The notes below the pieces were generated by a model. That model had not been told where the DNA came from. It made no database searches and was given only the letters and a program-made list of their open reading frames with translations. 64,000 nucleotides of DNA from an uncultured Tenacibaculum sp. (GTDB taxonomy: Bacteria > Bacteroidota > Bacteroidia > Flavobacteriales > Flavobacteriaceae): the NCBI GenBank assembly GCA_937922085.1, contig CAKZVD010000001.1, positions 1-64,000 on the forward strand. The letters run 5' to 3'. Of this stretch, positions 1 through 8,052 are shown piece after piece. Every line of letters starts with the position of its first letter. Position 1 is the stretch's first letter. The position numbers and the translations under genes were made by a program.

Positions 1-125
1 GATATTTTAACGAATTCTGTTTTAGAATAAATCGATCACAGAGCAAGGCAACAATATTCAACAACTTGATTACGAAAATGGTTGTAGGAAATAAAATTTA
101 TCAAGCAGAATTAATAAGTAAATAA
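1..125 (+). mobile_element. C-terminal tail of an IS1595/ISXO2-like transposase (partial)
   Basis: The frame is open from the window edge to the TAA at 123-125. It ends in a segment with Y-x-x-E-F-x-x-R-x-N-R (seen as YFNEFCFRINRS), then a stretch like the IS1595-family tail (IFNNLITKMV). That motif is characteristic of the ISXO2-like DDE/DDN transposase domain. Only about 40 residues are in view, so whether the rest is intact cannot be judged. No clear terminal inverted repeat was found after the stop. The next frame (126-419) is the tail of an unrelated gene, which suggests the element inserted into or recombined with it. Confidence 0.6.
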
Positions 126-419
126 CTACTGACCTCTATAATTACATTTAAAGTATCTGATTCTTATAAAGGAAACCACAAAAAAACAATAAAAATAAAG
201 ACAGGTTTAGGAGGGGGAGACTGTGGTTTGTATGTAAATGAAGGTGACAAATGGTTATTATTTGTAAACTCTTTTAACGGAGAAAAAAGTGTTAGTGTTT
301 GTGGAAAAAATATACGTTATACACAAGGAGAGGAAGAAACAGAGGAAGAGGTTAAAAAGGCATATGATACTATGAAATCATATATAAAAAAAATAAAGAA
401 ATATAAAAGAGAGAAATAA
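126..419 (+). pseudogene. 5'-truncated NTR/TIMP-like secreted protein remnant
   Basis: The frame follows directly after the transposase stop without a credible start; the only internal candidate is a TTG at 228. The readable part contains TFKVSDSYKG, then TGLGGGDCGL, then a KWLLFVNS strand and a late cysteine (SVCGKN). This pattern fits the C-terminal half of the NTR/TIMP-like lipoproteins common in Flavobacteriia, where GGGDCG precedes a 'yLVya' strand. The tail is lysine-rich. The lipoprotein signal and N-terminal strands are missing, consistent with truncation by the neighbouring insertion element. The family call is from motif memory, not a search. Confidence 0.5.
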
Positions 420-422
420 AAA

Positions 423-626
423 GTGAAAGAAGATTCAATAAAAAAAGTGATAAATATTCTAGCAATTTTAGCTATAATTTCAGGAGCTTTCGGAATGTTA
501 TTTTGTTTTCCTTTTCTATGGTCAGCCAATATAGCAGATTTAGTTGGAGCAGGGTTTCCTTTTGTAGGCGGAGCAATTTTGTTTGGAACAGGTTTAATAA
601 CATTAGCAATATTTAATAAAAAGTAA
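423..626 (+). CDS. small two-helix membrane protein
   Basis: A 67-codon frame with a GTG start at 423, three bases after the previous stop. A charged N-terminus (MKEDSIKK) is followed by two hydrophobic segments, about residues 9-30 and 44-63, and a short KK tail, so two transmembrane helices are likely. The family is not recognised. It ends 12 bases before the RidA-like gene and is probably co-transcribed with it. Its link to the truncated gene upstream is unknown. Confidence 0.55.
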   Translation: MKEDSIKKVINILAILAIISGAFGMLFCFPFLWSANIADLVGAGFPFVGGAILFGTGLITLAIFNKK

Positions 627-638
627 TTGTAAAATACA

Positions 639-1043
639 ATGAGTAAAGATAAAGTAACACCAAGAGGAGCATATCCACACGTAAAAGTGGTAGGCGATTT
701 TATATTTGTTTCAGGTACCAGTTCAAGAAGAGCAGATAATAGTATTGCAGGAGTAGATATCATTGATGAAATGGGGACTAAATATTTAAATATAGAAACC
801 CAAACGAGAGAGGTTTTAAAAAACATTGATAAAAATTTACAAACTGTAGGTGCAAGTATAAAAGATGTAGTAGAGGTTTCTACTTTTTTAGTAAATATGA
901 ATGATTTTGCAGGGTATAACAAAGCTTATGCAGAGTTTTTTGATAAAGAAACAGGCCCTACACGTACAACAGTAGCAGTACATCAGTTACCGCATCCAGA
1001 TTTAGTAGTAGAAATTAAGGTAACGGCTTATAAGAAAAAATAG
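639..1043 (+). CDS. RidA-family protein, probable 2-aminomuconate deaminase
   Basis: 134 residues, the usual RidA/YjgF length. RGAYPH near the start, FVSGTSS, and GPTRTTVAV with the ligand-binding Arg at residue 109 and Glu125 near the end are all RidA features. Several RidA-family members are 2-aminomuconate deaminases in 3-hydroxyanthranilate or nitrobenzoate catabolism, hydrolysing 2-aminomuconate to 4-oxalocrotonate with release of ammonia. The semialdehyde dehydrogenase (4028), ACMS decarboxylase (12693) and dioxygenase (11231) lie in the same array, so that role is likely. A generic enamine/imine deaminase is the alternative. Confidence 0.85.
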   Translation: MSKDKVTPRGAYPHVKVVGDFIFVSGTSSRRADNSIAGVDIIDEMGTKYLNIETQTREVLKNIDKNLQTVGASIKDVVEVSTFLVNMNDFAGYNKAYAEFFDKETGPTRTTVAVHQLPHPDLVVEIKVTAYKKK

Positions 1044-1074
1044 TTGTGGATTAAAAATTATAAGTTAGAAAAAG

Positions 1075-1587
1075 ATGAGAATATATTGGATTGATGAATT
1101 TGAAAAAGGAAATATAGGGATGATGGCTAGACCAAGAGGAAACGATTGGTTAGAAGATGAAATAATAAAGTTAAAAATGCTTAATGTAGATTGTGTGATT
1201 TCACTGTTAGAAAATGATGAAATATATGAACTAGAAATAGAGAAAGAGGCATTTTTTTGTAATCAAAATGATATTACCTTTGTTAATTATCCGATACGAG
1301 ATAGAGGGATCCCAGGAAAAGATTCTTTTATTAATTTAATTGAAGATACTTATAAAAGAATAAAATTAGGAGAAAAAATAGCTGTTCATTGTAGAATGGG
1401 AATAGGAAGAGCTTCTATGGTTTCTGCAGGAGTTTTAATTATGGCAGGCACTAATCCTGATATTGTATTTGATCTTTTAAGTAAAAAGAGAACCTTAAAT
1501 GTTCCGGATACTAATATTCAAAAGGATTGGATTCTTAAAATAAAAAAAGAGTTACAACTTTCAGTTATAAAAGAAAATGAAAACTGA
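1075..1587 (+). CDS. dual-specificity/tyrosine phosphatase family protein
   Basis: 170 residues with the PTP loop H105-C-R-M-G-I-G-R112 (CX5R; Cys106 the nucleophile, Arg112 binding phosphate) and a candidate general acid Asp76 in YPIRDRG. The size fits small cytoplasmic dual-specificity phosphatases. There is no signal peptide. Its 3' end overlaps the start of the PhyH-like gene by 11 bases, so the two are translationally coupled. The substrate is unknown, and no matching kinase is seen nearby. Confidence 0.8.
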   Translation: MRIYWIDEFEKGNIGMMARPRGNDWLEDEIIKLKMLNVDCVISLLENDEIYELEIEKEAFFCNQNDITFVNYPIRDRGIPGKDSFINLIEDTYKRIKLGEKIAVHCRMGIGRASMVSAGVLIMAGTNPDIVFDLLSKKRTLNVPDTNIQKDWILKIKKELQLSVIKENEN

Positions 1588-2275
1588 ATTCAAAGAGCAT
1601 AAAACAACACTTAAAGAAAACGGATTTTCAATAACAAAATCTATTTTCACAAAAGAAGAATTGTTAGATTTAATAAGTTTGATTGAATATTCTAAAAAGA
1701 ATTATGCAATTAGGCAATTGATAAATAAAGAGTCAAAAGTTTTAGAGTTAATTTTTAAAAATAATGACTTTAAAGAATTATACAAAACTGTTTGTTGCGA
1801 AGATTATTTTTTAAGCAAAGCTATTTTTTTTAATAAACCAAGTAAAACCAATTGGTTTGTTGGTTATCATCAAGACATTAGTATTAGTGTAAAGAATAAA
1901 ATAGAAGCAGAAGGTTTTTCTAATTGGACAAATAAAAACAATCAATTAGGTGTAATTCCTCCAAAAGAAATTTTAGAAAATACAGTAACTATCAGAATTC
2001 ATTTAGATGAAACCAATGAAACTAACGGAGCATTAAAAGTGATTCCGAAAACGCATACAAAAGGAATTATTAGAGTAGATGAAAGTTTTAAAAAGGAAAC
2101 TTTAGGTGTAGAACAATTATGTAGTGTAGAAAAAGGTGGAGTTATGTTAATGAAACCTTTGTTGTTACATGCTTCTTCAAAATCTATTTCTGAATTTGAT
2201 AGAAGAGTAATTCATTTAGAATTTTGTAATAAAGAAGTACCTATGGAATGGTTGGAGAGAAAAGAGATAATATAA
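1577..2275 (+). CDS. phytanoyl-CoA dioxygenase (PhyH) family protein
   Basis: 232 residues. The Fe(II)/2-oxoglutarate site is visible: H98-x-D100 in YHQDIS, the distal His198 in LLLHASS, and an Arg (209/210) in DRRVIHLEF that would bind 2-oxoglutarate. GALKVIPKTH is typical of PhyH proteins. It probably hydroxylates a small molecule; the substrate is unknown. The ATG lies inside the phosphatase gene, giving an 11-base overlap. The gene is followed by a palindromic repeat at 2291-2321 that may end transcription. Confidence 0.8.
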   Translation: MKTEFKEHKTTLKENGFSITKSIFTKEELLDLISLIEYSKKNYAIRQLINKESKVLELIFKNNDFKELYKTVCCEDYFLSKAIFFNKPSKTNWFVGYHQDISISVKNKIEAEGFSNWTNKNNQLGVIPPKEILENTVTIRIHLDETNETNGALKVIPKTHTKGIIRVDESFKKETLGVEQLCSVEKGGVMLMKPLLLHASSKSISEFDRRVIHLEFCNKEVPMEWLERKEII

Positions 2276-2290
2276 TTAAGATTTGAAGAA

Positions 2291-2321
2291 GACCTCACAG
2301 GTTTTTAAAACCTGTGAGGTC
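2291..2321. repeat. palindromic repeat, copy 1
   Basis: Left arm GACCTCACAGGTTTT (2291-2305) and right arm AAAACCTGTGAGGTC (2307-2321) are exact reverse complements around one base. A variant copy lies at 48538-48570, also intergenic. It could act as a terminator for the PhyH gene, but the shared sequence suggests a dispersed repeat family. Confidence 0.85.
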
Positions 2322-2350
2322 TAAAATGTCTTTTGAATTGAAAGTAAATT

Positions 2351-2401
2351 ATGAACATAAAAAACTACATAAACGGAGAGTTATTAGGATATTTCTTCTA
2401 A
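2351..2401 (+). pseudogene. duplicated fragment of the aldehyde dehydrogenase start
   Basis: ATG at 2351 opens MNIKNYINGE and runs 16 codons to TAA. The bases from 2354 (AACATAAAAAACTACATAAACGGA) match 24 of 24 bases at the start of the dehydrogenase gene at 4028, and then diverge. This looks like a remnant left by duplication or rearrangement. It is too short to be a functional gene. Confidence 0.65.
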
Positions 2402-2473
2402 AAGAATTAATTATAGAGAAATGTTTTGAAAAGTAGTGTTAATTAAATCTTTATGAAACTAGAATAAAAATAT

Positions 2474-2481
2474 TAAATTTG
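2474..2481 (+). promoter_or_regulatory. candidate Bacteroidota -7 element (TAAATTTG)
   Basis: Exact match to the TAnnTTTG consensus, about 100 bases upstream of the ATP-grasp start. No convincing -33 TTTG was found at the right spacing. Confidence 0.4.
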
Positions 2482-2580
2482 TACTGCCTAAATTTAGACG
2501 TTAAAAAAGAACAACTTTGTTAAATTTAACAGATATAATAGGTTTAATTTAGCTTTGAAAAGAATTTAAAAATTATATAT

Positions 2581-3375
2581 ATGGATAAGAAAAGAATATT
2601 ATTAGTAGGACTTTTACCTGATGAAATAGAAGCAATAAAAGAACAATTAGATTATGGTTATTTGGTAGTAGCTTATGATATGTTACCAATAGTAAAGTTA
2701 GTAGAAGATATATTGTATGTAGAAAACCCTAACAGAACTGACCATTTTTTAGCAGTAGATAGAGTTGTTTTTCACAGTATTTTTAAAGATGATTTTGACT
2801 TTATAACACTTTTAGCATTATGGGACGGGCCTTGTTTACCTAATGCAAATGGAATGATGGATTTAAGAAAAAGAATCCCAGGGTTAGCAAGATCATTAAA
2901 AGCATCAAAATTTAATGCAATTAAACGAGGAATGGCTATTGGAGAGCAAGAATGGAATGCTAAAAAAGAATCCGTAGCTAAATGGGGGGTTTGGCATTGT
3001 GGAGAAGATAAACATAAATTTAAAGGAGAATATGTTACAGAAGAAACATCGGTTATAGAAGAATTTATAGAAGGTGAAGCTGTACGTATTATGATTATTG
3101 GAGATAAGTATTGGCAAATAAAATTAACAGGAGATACTTGGTTAAAATCAATTCATAATGAAGGTTCTTGGGAAATGGAATTAGATGAAGAGCTATTAAA
3201 TGATAGTCAAAATATAGCTAAGTATTTTAATATGCAAATGATAGGGGTTGATTACATGGTAGGGAAGGATGGAGTTAATTATTTACTTGAAGTTAATCAT
3301 ATTCCTAATATTACTGTATTTCCTTTTATAAGAGAGGAGTTTATTGATTATGCTTCTAAATGGATACAATATTAA
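2581..3375 (+). CDS. ATP-grasp domain protein (RimK-like)
   Basis: 264 residues. An N-terminal Rossmann-like strand (RILLVGLLPDE) is followed by an ATP-grasp body: EEFIEGEAVRIMIIGDKYW in the middle and the metal-binding end VDYMVG...YLLEVNHIPN (D-x(n)-E-x-N). ATP-grasp enzymes ligate carboxylates to amines or thiols using ATP. The substrate-binding half is short and unlike RimK or D-Ala ligase, so no product is proposed. It has its own candidate promoter upstream and a terminator hairpin downstream, so it may be an independent unit inside the array. Confidence 0.7.
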   Translation: MDKKRILLVGLLPDEIEAIKEQLDYGYLVVAYDMLPIVKLVEDILYVENPNRTDHFLAVDRVVFHSIFKDDFDFITLLALWDGPCLPNANGMMDLRKRIPGLARSLKASKFNAIKRGMAIGEQEWNAKKESVAKWGVWHCGEDKHKFKGEYVTEETSVIEEFIEGEAVRIMIIGDKYWQIKLTGDTWLKSIHNEGSWEMELDEELLNDSQNIAKYFNMQMIGVDYMVGKDGVNYLLEVNHIPNITVFPFIREEFIDYASKWIQY

Positions 3376-3404
3376 TGTAAAACTTTCTGGTTTATGATAG
3401 TGAT

Positions 3405-3444
3405 TAAAGGCTTAGAGTGTTATTTATAATACTCTAAGCCTTTA
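3405..3444 (+). terminator. terminator hairpin after the ATP-grasp gene
   Basis: TAAAGGCTTAGAGT (3405-3418) pairs perfectly with ACTCTAAGCCTTTA (3431-3444) around a 12-base loop. It lies 30 bases after the stop. Confidence 0.7.
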
Positions 3445-3588
3445 TAGTATAAATAAATATATTTTAACTATTTTCAAAATTAAATATGATATTCCTTTTT
3501 TGAAAAGTCGTTATAATTAGCAAAAAAGAGAAAATTTAAGATTATTAGATTTGAAAAACAATTTTATGTAAAGAAGAGATAATATAAA

Positions 3589-4035
3589 ATGAAGAAACTA
3601 ATAAAGAAACCGCATATTTTTTTTATCACTATGATACCTTTTGTACTTCTTTTAGGATTATTAAAAGGAAATGAAACTCTAGATATTAATATTCATGATA
3701 CTTATTTTGTATTTCATGGCTTTCATTTAACAGTATTAATATCTTTTATTTTTGCTTTAATAGGTTTAGGATATTGGTTGGTTTTTAAAACTAAAAGAAA
3801 GTTTTATGATTGGATAACATTATTACATATTCTGTTGAGTTTATTAGGAGTGTTAAGTTGTTTAGGAATGTTTTTTATTCCAAGGTATTACAGTATATAT
3901 AATGATCAATTTGTGTTTTCCTTGTTAGGAGATATAGAGGTAATTTTAACTTTAGGAGTGTTAATTTTTTTTCCAATTCAATTACTCTACCCGATTAATA
4001 TTTTTTTAGCATTAATAAGAAAAAAGAATGACTAA
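3589..4035 (+). CDS. four-helix membrane protein with oxidase-like HDTYFV motif
   Basis: 148 residues with hydrophobic segments at about 9-27, 46-65, 74-98 and 114-142. Residues 35-48 read NIHDTYFVFHGFHL and lead into the second helix. This resembles the haem-ligand region of cytochrome oxidase subunit I (HDTYYVVAHFHY), with the spacing of the two later histidines altered. Similar small proteins occur in Bacteroidota without assigned function. The 3' end overlaps the aldehyde dehydrogenase by 8 bases, indicating coupling. A haem-binding role is speculation. Confidence 0.6.
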   Translation: MKKLIKKPHIFFITMIPFVLLLGLLKGNETLDINIHDTYFVFHGFHLTVLISFIFALIGLGYWLVFKTKRKFYDWITLLHILLSLLGVLSCLGMFFIPRYYSIYNDQFVFSLLGDIEVILTLGVLIFFPIQLLYPINIFLALIRKKND

Positions 4036-5473
4036 CATAAAAAACTACATAAACGGAAATTTTGTAGAACCAATACATGGAAACTACATTGATAATTACA
4101 ATCCATCTATAGGGGAAGTGTATGGACAAATTCCGAACTCAACAAAAGAAGATGTAGAAAATGCATATCAAGCTGCAAAGGCATCATTTCTTAGTTGGTC
4201 AAATACAACATTAGAAAAAAGAAGCGAAATTCTATTAAAAATAGCACAGTTAATAAAAGAGAAATTGAATTTTCTAGCAGAAGCTGAGACAAAAGATAAT
4301 GGTAAACCACTTTCTTTAGCTAAAATGATAGATATTCCTAGAGCGTCTTCTAATTTTCAGTTTTTTGCAAATGCCATCACGCAATTTTCATCAGAGGCAC
4401 ACGAAAGCATTGGTTTAAATGCAATGAATTTTACATTACGTCAGCCTATTGGAGTAGTAGGATGTATTTCTCCATGGAATTTACCTTTATATTTATTTAC
4501 ATGGAAAATTGCTCCGGCAATTGCAGCAGGTAATTGTGTAGTAGCAAAGCCAAGTGAAGTTACTCCAATGACAGCTTATTTATTAGGCGAAATTTGTAAT
4601 GAAGCAGGTTTGCCTAAAGGGGTATTAAATATTGTGCACGGATTAGGAACGACCACAGGTCAGGTAATAGTTGAACACCCGAATATTAAAGCAATTTCAT
4701 TTACAGGAGGTACAGCTACAGGGGCACATATTGCACGTATAGCAGCACCCATGTTTAAAAAATTATCTTTAGAATTAGGAGGTAAAAATCCGAATATCAT
4801 ATTTGCAGATTGTAATTATGACGAAATGCTAGCAACTACAGTACGTTCTTCATTTGCAAATCAAGGTCAAATTTGTTTGTGTGGAAGTAGAATTTTTGTT
4901 GAAGAATCTATTTATGAGAAATTTAAGAGAGACTTTATTCAAAAAGTATCTCAATTAAAAGTAGGAAATCCATTTGATACAGATACAAATATAGGAGCTT
5001 TAGTATCTAAGCAACATTTAGAAAAAGTAAAAGCATATATAGATATTGCTGAACAAGAAGGAGGAAAAATACTATTTGGAGGTAACAAAATAGAGGTAAA
5101 AGAAAATGAACAAGGGTATTATTTACAACCTACAATTATTGAAGTTACCGATAATCAATGCAAACTGAATCAGGAAGAAATATTTGGACCAGTAGTAACG
5201 ATTATGCCTTTTAAAACAGAAGAAGAAGTGTTACAAATGGCAAATAATGTTAGATATGGTTTATCTGCTACCTTATGGACAAATAATTTGAATAGAACCA
5301 TGCAAATGACAAAACAAATACATGCAGGTATTGTTTGGGTGAATACATGGTTGTTACGTGATTTAAGAACGCCTTTTGGAGGAGTGAAAGAGAGTGGAGT
5401 AGGGCGTGAAGGTGGTTTTGAAGCCTTACGTTTTTTTACAGAACCTAAAAATATTTGTATAAAGTATGAATAA
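4028..5473 (+). CDS. 2-aminomuconate 6-semialdehyde dehydrogenase
   Basis: 481 residues, full length for the ALDH superfamily. Catalytic residues are visible: Asn151 in SPWNLP, Glu249 in LELGGKNPN and Cys283 in GQICLCGSR. The GQICLC context matches the ALDH8A1/AmnC/hydroxymuconic semialdehyde group. The enzyme would oxidise 2-aminomuconate 6-semialdehyde to 2-aminomuconate with NAD, just after ACMS decarboxylase and before the RidA-type deaminase. It overlaps genes on both sides by 8 bases. 2-Hydroxymuconic semialdehyde dehydrogenase is the main alternative; the neighbouring dioxygenase and decarboxylase favour the amino substrate. Confidence 0.88.
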   Translation: MTNIKNYINGNFVEPIHGNYIDNYNPSIGEVYGQIPNSTKEDVENAYQAAKASFLSWSNTTLEKRSEILLKIAQLIKEKLNFLAEAETKDNGKPLSLAKMIDIPRASSNFQFFANAITQFSSEAHESIGLNAMNFTLRQPIGVVGCISPWNLPLYLFTWKIAPAIAAGNCVVAKPSEVTPMTAYLLGEICNEAGLPKGVLNIVHGLGTTTGQVIVEHPNIKAISFTGGTATGAHIARIAAPMFKKLSLELGGKNPNIIFADCNYDEMLATTVRSSFANQGQICLCGSRIFVEESIYEKFKRDFIQKVSQLKVGNPFDTDTNIGALVSKQHLEKVKAYIDIAEQEGGKILFGGNKIEVKENEQGYYLQPTIIEVTDNQCKLNQEEIFGPVVTIMPFKTEEEVLQMANNVRYGLSATLWTNNLNRTMQMTKQIHAGIVWVNTWLLRDLRTPFGGVKESGVGREGGFEALRFFTEPKNICIKYE

Positions 5474-5942
5474 TATAGATTGGATAAAAGTATTAGAATT
5501 TATGATGCCAGTTATTTTACTTTTTATAGGAGGTTTTTTGACTGTTAACAAAATTAAAATAAATATAAAGTTAGAAGCTAGATTAAAATGGAAAGAAGAG
5601 TTTAGAAATAAAGTAATAGATTTTATAAATGTATCATCAGAGTTACATAATAAATCTGTTTTTTTGAAAATTAATTCTAAAGATGAACATAATAACCTTG
5701 CTAGTAATTTTGTAGATATTTCAAAGAAACTAGATATTGCTTTTTATGCTATTGATTTGATGTTAAAAGATGAAAATGAGAACACACATTTTTTAACAGT
5801 AAAATATAGAGAAATAAAAGAGCAAGCTTATGAAGAATTTAATGAGGATTCGGGGTCTACTAATAGTAATATGATTGACGAATTTTATGAATTAGCTAAA
5901 GAGATATATAATGATGATAAATATTTAAAAAGAATTATATAA
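5466..5942 (+). CDS. membrane-anchored protein of unknown function
   Basis: 158 residues. One N-terminal transmembrane helix (about 10-27) is followed by a charged helical domain (KLEARLKWKEEFRNKVIDF). The fold resembles generic bacterial proteins with one anchor and a cytoplasmic helical bundle; no family was recognised. The ATG overlaps the dehydrogenase end by 8 bases, so it is translated with the pathway gene. Confidence 0.6.
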   Translation: MNNIDWIKVLEFMMPVILLFIGGFLTVNKIKINIKLEARLKWKEEFRNKVIDFINVSSELHNKSVFLKINSKDEHNNLASNFVDISKKLDIAFYAIDLMLKDENENTHFLTVKYREIKEQAYEEFNEDSGSTNSNMIDEFYELAKEIYNDDKYLKRII

Positions 5943-5985
5943 TTAATAATAGTTAGTTTCTATTAAAAGTATTTTTAAAAAGTTT

Positions 5986-6204
5986 ATGAATAAACAAATT
6001 AGAGAGAAAATTCTTACTATTTGTGAAGAGAAAATAAAGAAAAAAGGAGATAAAGTAGGTCTTTCATTTTATGCCTTTTTTGCAAATAAAAATGATAACC
6101 CAGAATTATTAATGGAGGTTGCTACATGGTGGATTTCAATTCATAAATTAGATCACTTTGAAAAAGCAATTAAAATTAAAGAAATGATTCAGAATAACCA
6201 ATAA
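5986..6204 (+). CDS. small conserved-looking helical protein
   Basis: 72 residues, soluble and mainly helical by composition: MNKQIREKILTICEEKI, then KVGLSFYAFFANKNDNPELL, then WWISIHKLDHFEKAIKIKEM. It has no signal and no membrane helix. It ends two bases before the SDR start, so it is operonic. I believe similar 70-residue proteins (a DUF family) sit beside aldehyde dehydrogenases in other flavobacteria, but cannot confirm it here. Confidence 0.6.
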   Translation: MNKQIREKILTICEEKIKKKGDKVGLSFYAFFANKNDNPELLMEVATWWISIHKLDHFEKAIKIKEMIQNNQ

Positions 6205-6206
6205 CA

Positions 6207-6983
6207 ATGAATTTAGATATACAAAATAAAAACGCTTTAGTGTGTGGTAGTACACAAGGAATAGGTAAAGCAGCTGCTATAGGTTTAGCAAATGAAGGGG
6301 TTAATATAACTTTAATAGCTCGTAATGAAGAAAAATTGAAAAAAGTATTAACTGAGTTGCCTAATAATAATCAAACTCATACATATATAGTTGCAGATTT
6401 TTCTAATCCGATAGAGTTAAAAGAGAAAATAGAAGCTTCTTCTTTAAACTATCATATTTTAATAAATAATACAGGCGGGCCAGCAGGCGGACCTATTTTT
6501 AATGCTAAAGTTGATGAGTTTGAAAGTGCTTTTACACAGCACTTAAAATGTAATCATGTATTGGTACAAGCAATAGTTCCTTTTATGAAAAAAGAGAGTT
6601 ATGGTAGAATTATTAATGTTATTTCTACTTCTGTAAAACAACCTTTAGATGGTTTAGGTGTTTCTAATACCATTCGTGGGGCAGTAGCAAATTGGTCTAA
6701 AACCATGGCAAATGAATTGGGGCAGTTCGCTATTACAGTTAACAATGTTTTACCAGGGGCTACAGCAACAGGAAGGTTAAAGGAAATAATAGATAATAAA
6801 GCGAATAAAACCGGAAAGTCTGTAGAAGAAGTAACACAAACAATGCAAAGTGCTTCACCAGCGAAACGTTTTGCAAAACCAGAGGAAGTAGCGAATGCAA
6901 TTGTATTTTTAGCGAGTGAACGAGCTAGTTTTATTAATGGGGTAAATGTTCCTGTTGATGGTGGTAGAACAAAAAGTTTATAA
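6207..6983 (+). CDS. SDR-family protein with non-canonical active site
   Basis: 258 residues, classical SDR length. The nucleotide-binding motif is GSTQGIG (14-20) and the structural motif reads NNTGG (87-91) in place of NNAG. Where YxxxK is expected the sequence is S153-N-T-I-R157, so the catalytic Tyr and Lys appear as Ser and Arg. The C-terminal GVNVPVDGGR is intact. This SNxxR form occurs in a subset of SDRs, so it is probably not decay. It lies at the 3' end of the dehydrogenase operon and may act on a muconate-derived intermediate or be a non-reductase. Confidence 0.8.
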   Translation: MNLDIQNKNALVCGSTQGIGKAAAIGLANEGVNITLIARNEEKLKKVLTELPNNNQTHTYIVADFSNPIELKEKIEASSLNYHILINNTGGPAGGPIFNAKVDEFESAFTQHLKCNHVLVQAIVPFMKKESYGRIINVISTSVKQPLDGLGVSNTIRGAVANWSKTMANELGQFAITVNNVLPGATATGRLKEIIDNKANKTGKSVEEVTQTMQSASPAKRFAKPEEVANAIVFLASERASFINGVNVPVDGGRTKSL

Positions 6984-7006
6984 TATATATAACTATTTAT
7001 CTGAAT

Positions 7007-8038
7007 ATGGATTTTGATAAACAATTAATATTCTTCTTTAGTGCATTAGGTGCTTTTAATGGATTTATATTAGCTTTTTATTTTGGATTTTTAACACAAA
7101 AGAAAAAGTTCTCAAATCAATTCTTAGCGTTGTTGCTATTGGCATTAAGTATAAGAATAACAAAATCTGTATTCTTTTTCTTTAATCCTAAGTTGTCTGG
7201 TGTTTTTATTCAAACTGGCCTTTCAGCCTGTATTCTTATAGGTCCTTTTACATACTTGTATTTTAAGTCAGTAATAAGTAATAATATAAAAAAATGGTTC
7301 CTTCATGTTTTTCCTTTTTTAATAGGGATTATTATTTTAGGAACTATCTATCCTTATGTTGAGCATAGAACTATTTGGAGTAAATGGATTGTAAAAGGAA
7401 TTTATATACAATGGTTTATTTATTTAATAACATCCTATAAATACGTACACCCAATTTTTAAAAAGGCATTTAATAAAAAAGAAAAACTATCTAGTATTGA
7501 TTTTTGGTTGTTAAGTGTTTTTTGCGGAGTAACATTGGTTTGGTTAGGATATAATATAGGTTCTTATACTTCTTATATTGTAGGATCATTATCCTTTTCT
7601 TTTGTATTGTACTTAATGATTTTAGTTTTCTTTTTTAAGAACAAAAAAAACAGTTCTTTTTTTGAGGAGAAAGAAAAGTATAAAAATAAAGAGTTGGATG
7701 ATGTTTTAATTGAAAAGATAACCAAAGGACTAGAAGATGTAAAAGAAAAAGAATTATATCTTAATTCTAATATAACACTTACTAAAGTTGCAAAAGAATT
7801 ACATATTTCATCACATATATTATCTCAATTTATAAATAATAATTTGGGGAAATCTTTTTCATTATATGTGAATGAATTAAGGATAGAAAAAGCAAAAGAA
7901 CTATTAGTATCTAATAAAGAATATTCAATAGAAAGCATTGGTTATGAAAGTGGTTTCAATTCAAAATCTACATTTTATACTACTTTTAAAAAAATAATAG
8001 GACAAACACCTGCTGATTTTCAAAAAAACATGAAATGA
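7007..8038 (+). CDS. membrane-anchored AraC-family regulator
   Basis: 343 residues. The first 210 carry about seven hydrophobic segments, a common Bacteroidota sensor layout. The C-terminal 110 residues form an AraC double helix-turn-helix: LTKVAKELHISSHILSQFIN, then the second helix pair ending IGYESGFNSKSTFYTTFKK and the family tail TPADFQ. It would sense a signal at the membrane and bind DNA. Lying 23 bases after the SDR, it is the best candidate regulator of the aromatic-degradation array. Confidence 0.85.
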   Translation: MDFDKQLIFFFSALGAFNGFILAFYFGFLTQKKKFSNQFLALLLLALSIRITKSVFFFFNPKLSGVFIQTGLSACILIGPFTYLYFKSVISNNIKKWFLHVFPFLIGIIILGTIYPYVEHRTIWSKWIVKGIYIQWFIYLITSYKYVHPIFKKAFNKKEKLSSIDFWLLSVFCGVTLVWLGYNIGSYTSYIVGSLSFSFVLYLMILVFFFKNKKNSSFFEEKEKYKNKELDDVLIEKITKGLEDVKEKELYLNSNITLTKVAKELHISSHILSQFINNNLGKSFSLYVNELRIEKAKELLVSNKEYSIESIGYESGFNSKSTFYTTFKKIIGQTPADFQKNMK

Positions 8039-8052
8039 TTGTTTTTAATGTA

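Larger units (their letters stand above)
2276..2580. other. intergenic gap with palindrome, gene remnant and promoter
   Basis: About 305 bases without a full gene. It holds a perfect 15-bp palindromic repeat (2291-2321), a short copy of the aldehyde dehydrogenase start (2351-2401) and a TAAATTTG promoter element (2474-2481) ahead of the ATP-grasp gene. Nothing else was recognised. Confidence 0.7.

Noticed and set aside
317..922. Long minus-strand frame of 201 codons
   Set aside because: It is antisense to the small membrane protein and RidA genes and has no recognisable domain; the composition is a shadow of the plus-strand genes.
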